Source of the DNA: Halothiobacillus neapolitanus
Lineage (GTDB): Bacteria > Pseudomonadota > Gammaproteobacteria > Halothiobacillales > Halothiobacillaceae
Assembly: GCA_020722165.1 (NCBI GenBank)
Contig: DYLI01000117.1
Coordinates: forward strand, 1 to 5,150
Direction of reading: 5' to 3'
Length of the DNA: 5,150 nucleotides
A model generated the notes under the pieces. The model worked only from the letters and a program-made list of their open reading frames with translations, was not told the origin of the DNA and ran no database searches. The translations under genes and the position numbers were made by a program. Shown one piece after another: positions 1 through 5,150 of this stretch. The first letter of the stretch is position 1. Each line of letters starts with the position of its first letter.

Positions 1-959
1 TGGTGCGCGAAGTCAAAGACCCCAATATGCGCGGCATCTTCCGCTGCCTCAACGAGGTCTACCCCGTCGGCGTGGATAAACCCAACTCACGCTACATGGG
101 CGAGATTTTCCGCGTCACCAACCTGCACGACGTGGTCGAACTGCAAAAAGAGCGTGAAATACGCTTTTTCAATCAGGAACAGATCCGCAAGCTCGAACTG
201 CCGGCCAACATGGCCATCGTCAAACCCTCACCCTATACCCACAATATCGTCGGCTATTGGGAACGCCCCGAAGACGAGCTGCGCGTGTACGCCCTCGGCA
301 TTTCCACCATCCGCGATGACATTCAGCGTGCTTATGTTGAAGCCAAAAACATGCAAGCCGGGCTGGGACTCGACCACCTGCTCCTGCCCATCGACCACCT
401 GGCCACCCGCGTGTACAGCCAAAACCGCGAAGCCGCCATCCTCGAATACCTCACCCTCAGCAGCTACTACTACTGGGGTTCCTACGACATCAGCTCGCAA
501 AACTCATCCACCAACGTGACCAAAAGCCTGCACTACACCGCCGAGTCACGCAGCCCGGCCAAAGTATTCACCGCCGCCAACTACCCCTACTTCGTCAACC
601 ACCTGCTCAAACTGCCCTCGCCCACCGAAGCCTTTGTACGCAACTTCGGCCCGCGCCTGCACCACCTCGCCATCTCGGTGGCCGACGGCCAAACCCAGGG
701 ACAACCCAATATCGACTACGCCGTCGCCGCCCTCCAGGGCTGTGGTAAGGACTTCCTCCTGGATGTCATTGGCTCGCAAGAAGAAGGCCTCAAACAAATT
801 TTCTCGCGCGCGTCGGAACACTCCGCACTGATTGTCGAATACGTGCAACGCTTCGGTGATTTCCAGGGCTTCTTCACCAAGGACAACGTGGCCGAACTCA
901 CCCAGGCTGCCGGTGTCGATGAAAGCCTGCGCGCACTGGACGCGGGGGCGCGGGCTTGA
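1..959 (+). CDS. HPPD-like VOC-fold metal-dependent dioxygenase family protein (5' partial)
   Basis: The frame is open from the window edge (codons in phase with position 3) to TGA at 957-959. A GTG lies at position 3, but the true start is probably upstream, so this is a 3' portion of about 318 residues. The C-terminal half follows the layout of 4-hydroxyphenylpyruvate dioxygenase (HPPD). IDHLATRV (about 130-137) matches the first metal His motif (H132). GPRLHHLAISV (216-226) matches the second (H221). LKQIFSR (263-269) matches HPPD LLQIFTK, including its Gln. LIVEYVQR (276-283) matches the Glu-ligand strand (E279), and FQGFFTKDNVAEL resembles the C-terminal gate helix. In the family these residues bind Fe(II) for dioxygenation of a 2-oxo acid. 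The insert around 150-205 (SSYYYWGSYDIS, NSSTNVTKS, SPAKVFTAANYP) does not look like textbook HPPD, so the substrate is uncertain. The protein has no visible signal peptide or membrane segment in the window and is probably cytoplasmic. The gene converges on the 1256-4696 gene. The fold assignment is fairly sure; a tyrosine-catabolic role is not. Confidence 0.8.
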   Translation, partial: VREVKDPNMRGIFRCLNEVYPVGVDKPNSRYMGEIFRVTNLHDVVELQKEREIRFFNQEQIRKLELPANMAIVKPSPYTHNIVGYWERPEDELRVYALGISTIRDDIQRAYVEAKNMQAGLGLDHLLLPIDHLATRVYSQNREAAILEYLTLSSYYYWGSYDISSQNSSTNVTKSLHYTAESRSPAKVFTAANYPYFVNHLLKLPSPTEAFVRNFGPRLHHLAISVADGQTQGQPNIDYAVAALQGCGKDFLLDVIGSQEEGLKQIFSRASEHSALIVEYVQRFGDFQGFFTKDNVAELTQAAGVDESLRALDAGARA

Positions 960-974
960 GTTAAGGCACCGACC

Positions 975-1039
975 TAGGAGGCTCGCCCCGAGCCGATGGT
1001 ATTGTGCCCCGTAGCATCGCGCCGGGGCGGCGCTCCTAC
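975..1039. repeat. Inverted pair of REP-like palindromes (GTAGGAG type)
   Basis: Two related units face each other. Unit 1 (975-998, plus strand) starts TAGGAG and ends CGATG around a hairpin with 6-bp arms GGCTCG (980-985) and CGAGCC (989-994). Unit 2 (1015-1039, minus strand) reads GTAGGAG and also ends CGATG around a hairpin with arms GCGCCG (1019-1024) and CGGCGC (1028-1033). The units share the outer TAGGAG, a central CGCCCCG and the terminal CGATG, while their stems differ by paired changes. This is the architecture of REP doublets (BIMEs) of the GTAG type, which are mobilised in trans by RAYT (TnpA-REP) transposases. No RAYT gene lies in the window. The pair sits 15 bp after the stop codon of the HPPD-like gene, a typical place for REPs. 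Confidence 0.65.
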
Positions 1040-1043
1040 AACA

Positions 1044-1069
1044 AAAACCCCGCGACATGGCGGGGTTTT
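1044..1069. terminator. Bidirectional rho-independent terminator
   Basis: A perfect 10-bp stem, AAAACCCCGC (1044-1053) pairing with GCGGGGTTTT (1060-1069), encloses the 6-nt loop GACATG. The A tract on the left and T tract on the right give a U-tract 3' of the GC stem on either strand. It can therefore end the plus-strand HPPD-like gene (stop at 959) and the minus-strand transglutaminase/amidoligase gene (stop at 1256). For the minus gene it lies about 190 nt past the stop because the 1089-1255 element intervenes. Confidence 0.85.
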
Positions 1070-1088
1070 GTATTTGGAGTTTCGGTTC

Positions 1089-1255
1089 TAGCAGCCTGTC
1101 GGACTTGAGCGGCTGTAGCGAAAAAATCGCCGACCGAGGGCATATTTTGCCGATTTTTTCGGCAATAGCAGGGACTATTGGCTAAAAAATCGGTGGAATT
1201 ATGAACCGGTCAGCGGCTTTTGCAGCCAGATCGTCTCAAGTCCGACAGGCTGCTA
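1089..1255. mobile_element. MITE-like non-coding element with 21-nt perfect terminal inverted repeats
   Basis: The left end (1089-1109, TAGCAGCCTGTCGG...) and right end (1235-1255) are exact reverse complements over 21 nt. If the outermost TA on each side is a target-site duplication, the element proper is 1091-1253 with 19-nt terminal repeats. The arms continue with a subterminal GGCTG (1111-1115) and CAGCC (1223-1227). Inside there are small palindromes, including GCCGA/TCGGC (1149-1163) and CAATAG/CTATTG (1163-1180). There is no ORF of useful length, so any movement would need a transposase supplied from elsewhere. The right end directly touches the TAA stop of the minus-strand gene. A TA duplication is typical of IS630/Tc1-mariner derivatives, but I cannot assign the family from sequence alone. 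A solo remnant of a larger insertion sequence or a plain long hairpin are alternatives. Confidence 0.65.
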
Positions 1256-4200
1256 TTACTGCGGGTAAACGCGCAAATCCAGGGTGTACGGCATATCCCC
1301 CGTGGGCTCTTGCGCCGGCGGCATCATCGGATGCGGCAGCGCATCATGCCAACTGACATGCACGCCGACCGGAACGCCTTGAGCGCCAAGCTGTGTCGTG
1401 ATGTCATCTTCAGGCAGCGCAGGTTGCTGAGCATAGCTGCCGATGGTGTGCCCGCTCATTTCAAATCGCGTCATGCGGCGCGATTCAGCCTCGCTCGCAT
1501 TCATCGGGAACTGATCGAAATTGCGCCCTCCGGGATGGGTCACGCGATAGGTGCAGCCACCCACGCTTTTGCCGTTCCAGGTGTCAATCAGATCAAAGAC
1601 CAGCGGCGCATGAATGCCGATACTCGGATGCAGTGCCGAGTAGGGCTGCCACGCACGGTAGCGCACCGAGCCGACCTGTTCGCCGCGCGTGGCCGTGGAC
1701 TGCAACGGCACGCGATGGCCATTGCAGGCCAAGACATAGCGGCTTGAAGTCACACCACGCAACATCACCTCCACCCGCTCCAGCGATGAATCGACATAGC
1801 GCGCCGTGCCCTGCCCGGTGACTTCTTCACCCAGCACATGCCAAGGCTCAATCGCAGTGCGCAAGATCATTTCCATATCGCCGATTTGCCTGCGCCCGAT
1901 TTCCGGCAGACGGAATTCGATGAATGGGTCAAACCACTCCAATTCTATCGGCAGGCCATGCTCACGCAGATCTTGGCAGATGTCGCGCAAATCCTCGCGC
2001 AGGTAATGCGCCAGCATGAATTTATCGTGCAGCAAGGTTCCCCAGCGCACTGGCGGCTTGCGGTAGGGGCTTTCCCACAAACGCAGCACAATGGCGCGCA
2101 CCAACAATGCTTGTGCCAGCGCCATGCGCGGATGCGGCGGCATTTCAAAGCCGCGCAACTCAACCAGGCCCAGCCGTCCGGTGCTGCTGTCCGGCGAATA
2201 CAGCTTGTCGATGCAAATTTCCGCGCGGTGGGTGTTGCCGGTCAAATCGGTCAACAGATGACGCAGGGCGCGATCCACCGCCCACGGTGTGTTGCCGTCC
2301 ATACGATCCAAGGCGGCAAAGGCGATTTCCAGCTCATACAAACGGTCATCGCGCCCCTCATCCACACGCGGCGCCTGGCTGGTCGGGCCGATAAACAGGC
2401 CACTAAACAAATAGGAAAGCGCTGGGTGATGCTGCCAGTAAGTGACCAAACTGCGCAGCAAATCCGGACGACGCAGGAAGGGGCTATCACTGGGGGTCAC
2501 CCCGCCCAAGGTCATGTGGTTGCCGCCACCCGTGCCGGTATGGCGTCCGTCGAGCATGAATTTTTCACACACCAGACGCGCCTTGCGGGCTTCCTCATAA
2601 ATGATCTCGGTGCGTTCGCATAGCTCCGCCCAGTTGTGCGACGGATGGATATTCACCTCGATCACGCCGGGGTCGGGCGTGACCAACAGCTTTTCCATGC
2701 GCGCATCGTGCGGCGGGGCATAGCCTTCGAGCACCAGTGGCATTTCGAGCAATTCGGCGGTCTTTTCAATCGCCGCCAGCAACTGCAAATAGTGCTCCAA
2801 CGCATTAAAGGGTGGCAAGAACAGATGCAGCACACCACCGCGCTCTTCGAGTGTCAACGCGGTATGCGGCACTTTCACCCAATGCAGCTCGGCCTGTTGC
2901 GCGTGAATTTCAGGATGCGCATCCGCATCCCCCAGCTTACTGGAGTAGCGCGCTGCGACCTCACCATGCAGCGCGACATCCAGACCCGAAGCCGCAAGCT
3001 GATAATTGCTCAATGGCTCATGCGGCGCGAAGGGATCTCGCGCTTGCGCTTCATCTCGCATCCCCTCAGCCACCCAAGGCAAGCTGGCCAAAGGCAAGCG
3101 CAAACCAATTGGCGAATCACCCGGCGTAAGCGTCAAGCGCCCCGTGCGTGTCGCCCAAGGCGCGCTATACCAACGCTGCGCGGCCTCATCAAAAGCCAGC
3201 GGCAAAACAAAACCGCTCGGTGTTTCCAGCCCCTTGCTCAGGCGGGCAAACAGGGCACGACGTGCCAGCGCATCACGCGGATCAGCGCCCTCGGCTTTCC
3301 AGTCAATCGGCAGGCGCGCTTCCTCGCTCAATAAATGCAGCCCATCCTCATAGGCCGTGTTCAAAAAGCGAGCATCCAAATCCAAATGCGCACACAGCGC
3401 CCGTCCAAAGCGTTTTACCTTGTCCAGGGTATGTCCATAATCGCGTAGCGGCTCAGCAAACAATGCCTGATTCTTCCAAACTGGCAGGCCATCCTTGCGC
3501 CAAAACACACCGAGCGCCCAACGTGGCAACGGCTCGCCCGGATACCACTTGCCCTGCGCCGTATGCAGCATCGAACCATCTGGCGCAAAGCGGTTTTGGA
3601 AGCGACGGAGCAATTCTTCAGCACGCTCACGCTTGTGCGCACCAAGCGCATCGACATTCCACTCGGCCGCGTCCACGTTATCAAAGCCCACAAAAGTCGG
3701 CTCGCCGCCTTGGGTCAAGCGCATATCCGCCGCCTGCATCCGCGCTTCAACATATTCACCCAGCGCATTCATGCTCGCCCATTGCGCATCGGAATACGGC
3801 TTGGTCACGCGCGGCGTTTCAAACAGGCGCGTGATTTCGTTAAGAAACTCGAATTCAACTTCACACTTGTCACTGCCGCCCTCAATCGGCGAGGCATCCC
3901 CGGTGCGCGCTGTACAAGCCAGTGGAATATGTCCCTCACTTGCCAACAGGCCTGAGGTCGGGTCAAGACCAATCCAGCCTGCACCGGGGATATACACTTC
4001 CGTCCAGGCGTGCAAATCGGTGAAGTCCGCCTTGGGGCCAGGCAAACCGTCGATAGGCAGCAGATCTTCAACCAGCTGCACCAGATAACCGGAGACAAAA
4101 CGCGCCGCGAAACCAAGACGACGCAACAACTGCACCAGCAACCATGCGCTATCGCGGCACGAACCACTGCCACAGGCCAGCGTTTCATCGGGCGTTTGCA

Positions 4201-4696
4201 CTCCCGGCTCAAGACGCACGTTATAGCCCACCAGGTCGCGCACCTTGCGGTTGAGTTCAATCAACTTGTCGCGCGTCAACACCCGCTCATGCGACACCGA
4301 GTTCACCAGTGCATCGAAGGCCGCACCGCTGGCATCGCACTCCAAATAAGGCGCGAGCTGCACCTTCTGCTCGACGTTGTAGTCAAACGGCCAATGCTCG
4401 GCTTCCGGGTCAATAAAGAAATCGAAAGGATTAATCGCCGCAAGATCAGCAATCACCTCCACATCAATGCTCAGTCCTGTCACCTTTTCCGGAAAAACGA
4501 TGCGCGCCACAAAATTGCCAAACGGGTCTTGCTGCCAGTTGATGAAATGATTGCTCGGTTCAATTTTCAGGCTATAGGCCAAAATCGGCGTGCGGCAATG
4601 CGCCGCCGGCTTCAGACGCACCAAATGAGGGCTTAGAGTCACCGGGCGATCAAAGCTATAACTGGTGCGGTGGCGCAGGGCGATGTGGATACTCAT
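1256..4696 (-). CDS. Transglutaminase-like / DUF2126 putative amidoligase fusion protein
   Basis: This intact 1146-residue protein is of ordinary length for the family. Residues ~1-85 form the bacterial transglutaminase N-terminal domain (HRTSYSFDRPV near the start). Residues ~155-250 are the transglutaminase-like core with a complete triad: C180 in CGSGSCRDSAW, H229 in DLHAWTEVY and D245 in GLDPTSG. From about 320 to the C-terminus lies DUF2126, classed as a putative glutamine-synthetase-like amidoligase. It opens with LTQGGEPTFVGFDN (327-340) and GQGKWYPGE-like AQGKWYPGEPLPRWAL (380-395). Its likely active-site blocks are VIEVNIHPSHNW (678-689), GTGGGNHMTLGG (721-732) and VELRGFEMPPHP (845-856). 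The predicted role, from family work rather than experiment, is forming and cleaving amide or isopeptide bonds on a peptide-like product. The ATG at 4694-4696 gives the usual N-terminus and has a weak ribosome site, AAGAG, 8 nt upstream. There is no signal peptide, so it is probably cytosolic. The usual partner genes are not adjacent. Some databases misname such proteins IMP dehydrogenase. Confidence 0.93.
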   Translation of the reverse strand: MSIHIALRHRTSYSFDRPVTLSPHLVRLKPAAHCRTPILAYSLKIEPSNHFINWQQDPFGNFVARIVFPEKVTGLSIDVEVIADLAAINPFDFFIDPEAEHWPFDYNVEQKVQLAPYLECDASGAAFDALVNSVSHERVLTRDKLIELNRKVRDLVGYNVRLEPGVQTPDETLACGSGSCRDSAWLLVQLLRRLGFAARFVSGYLVQLVEDLLPIDGLPGPKADFTDLHAWTEVYIPGAGWIGLDPTSGLLASEGHIPLACTARTGDASPIEGGSDKCEVEFEFLNEITRLFETPRVTKPYSDAQWASMNALGEYVEARMQAADMRLTQGGEPTFVGFDNVDAAEWNVDALGAHKRERAEELLRRFQNRFAPDGSMLHTAQGKWYPGEPLPRWALGVFWRKDGLPVWKNQALFAEPLRDYGHTLDKVKRFGRALCAHLDLDARFLNTAYEDGLHLLSEEARLPIDWKAEGADPRDALARRALFARLSKGLETPSGFVLPLAFDEAAQRWYSAPWATRTGRLTLTPGDSPIGLRLPLASLPWVAEGMRDEAQARDPFAPHEPLSNYQLAASGLDVALHGEVAARYSSKLGDADAHPEIHAQQAELHWVKVPHTALTLEERGGVLHLFLPPFNALEHYLQLLAAIEKTAELLEMPLVLEGYAPPHDARMEKLLVTPDPGVIEVNIHPSHNWAELCERTEIIYEEARKARLVCEKFMLDGRHTGTGGGNHMTLGGVTPSDSPFLRRPDLLRSLVTYWQHHPALSYLFSGLFIGPTSQAPRVDEGRDDRLYELEIAFAALDRMDGNTPWAVDRALRHLLTDLTGNTHRAEICIDKLYSPDSSTGRLGLVELRGFEMPPHPRMALAQALLVRAIVLRLWESPYRKPPVRWGTLLHDKFMLAHYLREDLRDICQDLREHGLPIELEWFDPFIEFRLPEIGRRQIGDMEMILRTAIEPWHVLGEEVTGQGTARYVDSSLERVEVMLRGVTSSRYVLACNGHRVPLQSTATRGEQVGSVRYRAWQPYSALHPSIGIHAPLVFDLIDTWNGKSVGGCTYRVTHPGGRNFDQFPMNASEAESRRMTRFEMSGHTIGSYAQQPALPEDDITTQLGAQGVPVGVHVSWHDALPHPMMPPAQEPTGDMPYTLDLRVYPQ

Positions 4697-4704
4697 GGGC
4701 TTAA

Positions 4705-4709
4705 CTCTT
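4705..4709 (-). promoter_or_regulatory. Weak Shine-Dalgarno of the transglutaminase/amidoligase gene
   Basis: On the minus strand AAGAG lies 8 nt before the ATG at 4696, a partial match to AAGGAG at normal spacing. It supports the chosen start, together with the family-typical N-terminus MSIHIALRHRTSYSF. I could not identify a convincing sigma-70 promoter in 4697-4808. Confidence 0.45.
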
Positions 4710-4808
4710 TGATTGTTTGGATTTATGGCGCGGAATGATCGAACCCGCGAGGGAACAACACATACATGCTATTGATCCGTCCAGCTTTATCCGTGATTGT
4801 CCGTCAGG

Positions 4809-4866
4809 CCGTAGGATGCGCCTTGCGCACCTTTTAGCCAATCGGTGTGCAAGGTGCACCCTACGG
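4809..4866. repeat. Long imperfect palindrome (GTAGG-TGCG-CCTTGC type intergenic repeat)
   Basis: Two 23-nt arms, 4809-4831 (CCGTAGGATGCGCC...) and 4844-4866 (...GTGCACCCTACGG), are reverse complements at 20 of 23 positions. In the transcript reading the plus strand, two of the three differences are G-U wobbles and one is A-C. The loop is the 12-nt stretch 4832-4843. There is no T tract after either arm, so it is not an intrinsic terminator. Similar GTAGGGTGCGC...GCGCACCCTAC palindromes recur in intergenic DNA of many proteobacteria, so it is probably a dispersed repeat. It lies between the aldolase terminator and the start of the transglutaminase/amidoligase gene, about 112 nt upstream of that ATG. 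Confidence 0.7.
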
Positions 4867-4946
4867 TTTCATGAATTAATCGTGCCGTATCAATAAGCAA
4901 GCGTTCACCCTTTAAATCGAGCAGGTTCCAGGCCAAGATGCGCTCA

Positions 4947-4971
4947 GAAAAAAAGCGACCCGAAGGTCGCT
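4947..4971 (-). terminator. Rho-independent terminator of the aldolase gene (UUCG loop)
   Basis: Reading the minus strand, AGCGACC (4971-4965), TTCG loop and GGTCGCT (4960-4954) form a perfect 7-bp stem closed by C(UUCG)G, a very stable tetraloop. A run of seven T residues (complement of the A run 4948-4954) begins at the end of the stem. It starts about 28 nt past the aldolase stop codon. It should isolate the aldolase transcript from the downstream 4696-1256 gene, which therefore probably has its own promoter. Confidence 0.9.
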
Positions 4972-4998
4972 CTTTAATACTCTGCAATTATTTAACGA

Positions 4999-5150
4999 TT
5001 ACTTAACTTGCTGCTTCAAAGCGCCAGACTCGTAACGCTTACGCATGTCGTCCAGGCCAATCGCCTTGATCTTGCTGGCTTGACCCGCTGCGCCAAAGGC
5101 TTCAAAGCGCGCTTGGCAGATACCCGCCATGGCCTTGGTGGATTCCTTGA
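4999..5150 (-). CDS. fba: Class II fructose-1,6-bisphosphate aldolase, Calvin-cycle-like (C-terminal part)
   Basis: The stop TAA is the complement of 4999-5001, and the frame runs off the right edge, giving the last 49 residues. The visible protein begins KESTKAMAGICQARFEAFG, continues AGQASKIKAIGL and ends SGALKQQVK. This matches the C-terminal tail of class II aldolases of about 345-355 residues, including the Calvin-cycle CbbA/Fba type, where the pattern is KEST-KAM---C-AR-EAFG-AGQA-KIK-I-L--M--RY--G-L---VK. The enzyme is a cytosolic zinc enzyme that reversibly cleaves fructose 1,6-bisphosphate to dihydroxyacetone phosphate and glyceraldehyde 3-phosphate, in glycolysis, gluconeogenesis and CO2 fixation. 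The catalytic residues lie outside the window, so only the family is shown. It is followed by a strong terminator (4947-4971). Confidence 0.92.
   Translation of the reverse strand, partial: KESTKAMAGICQARFEAFGAAGQASKIKAIGLDDMRKRYESGALKQQVK

Larger units (their letters stand above)
4697..4998. other. Intergenic region without a gene
   Basis: Between the aldolase stop and the start of the transglutaminase/amidoligase gene I see only the aldolase terminator (4947-4971), the long palindrome (4809-4866) and a weak ribosome site (4705-4709). The only ORF of note (minus strand, 4987-4787) runs through both the terminator and the palindrome and has no recognisable protein, so I treat it as spurious. 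The promoter of the big gene should lie in 4697-4808, but no clear -35/-10 pair stands out. Confidence 0.7.

Noticed and set aside
546..1058. Minus-strand ORF of 170 codons
   Set aside because: It lies mostly opposite the well-supported HPPD-like gene and runs into the REP and terminator sequences. Its composition is that of an antisense shadow.
1838..2623. Plus-strand ORF of 261 codons, and similar plus-strand ORFs at 2636-3334, 3148-3834 and 4010-4636
   Set aside because: All are antisense to the intact 1146-residue gene, whose conserved motifs are plain. Long opposite-strand ORFs are expected from its GC-rich codon use.
4726..4752. tRNA T-arm-like sequence on the minus strand (GGTTCGATC followed by ...GCGCCA)
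   Set aside because: The T stem does not pair around the TTCGATC loop, and no anticodon or D arm precedes it. At most it is a chance likeness or a very degraded fragment.
4697..4808. Possible sigma-70 promoter for the amidoligase gene
   Set aside because: Candidate -10 boxes such as CATAAAT exist on the minus strand, but none has a good -35 at 16-18 nt, so I did not call one.
4787..4987. Minus-strand ORF of 66 codons between the aldolase and the amidoligase gene
   Set aside because: It reads through the aldolase terminator stem and both arms of the long palindrome, and the protein resembles no family I know. It is almost certainly chance.
1..5150. CRISPR array, tRNA/rRNA gene or prophage genes
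   Set aside because: There are no regularly spaced direct repeats, no RNA gene signatures and no phage-type genes in the window.

Overview
The window looks like a proteobacterial chromosome segment of moderately high GC. It holds one complete large gene, two genes cut by the window edges, and two intergenic gaps rich in palindromes. The end of a class II fructose-bisphosphate aldolase resembling the Calvin-cycle type fits a beta- or gammaproteobacterium, possibly an autotroph. That placement is an inference from protein resemblance only.

Layout from left to right. Positions 1-959 (+) encode the C-terminal ~318 residues of a VOC-fold protein related to 4-hydroxyphenylpyruvate dioxygenase, with the His-His-Glu metal triad visible. 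Positions 960-1255 hold no gene. They contain an inverted pair of REP-like palindromes (975-1039), a bidirectional rho-independent terminator (1044-1069), and a 167-bp MITE-like element with perfect 21-nt inverted ends (1089-1255) that abuts the stop codon of the next gene. Positions 1256-4696 (-) encode an intact 1146-residue protein: a transglutaminase-like cysteine peptidase domain fused to a DUF2126 putative amidoligase domain. Positions 4697-4998 hold no gene. They contain a long imperfect hairpin (4809-4866) and a strong terminator with a UUCG loop (4947-4971). Positions 4999-5150 (-) encode the last 49 residues of the aldolase.

The aldolase and the transglutaminase/amidoligase gene point the same way but are separated by a terminator, so they are probably separate transcripts. 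The HPPD-like gene converges on the big gene, and the terminator between them can serve both strands. No partner genes of the usual DUF2126 neighbourhood (circularly permuted ATP-grasp, alpha-E protein, second transglutaminase) are directly adjacent.

The most notable points are the compact element that seems to have inserted between the stop codon and terminator of the big gene, and the isolation of that gene from its usual partners. I see no clear sign of a wholly new system.
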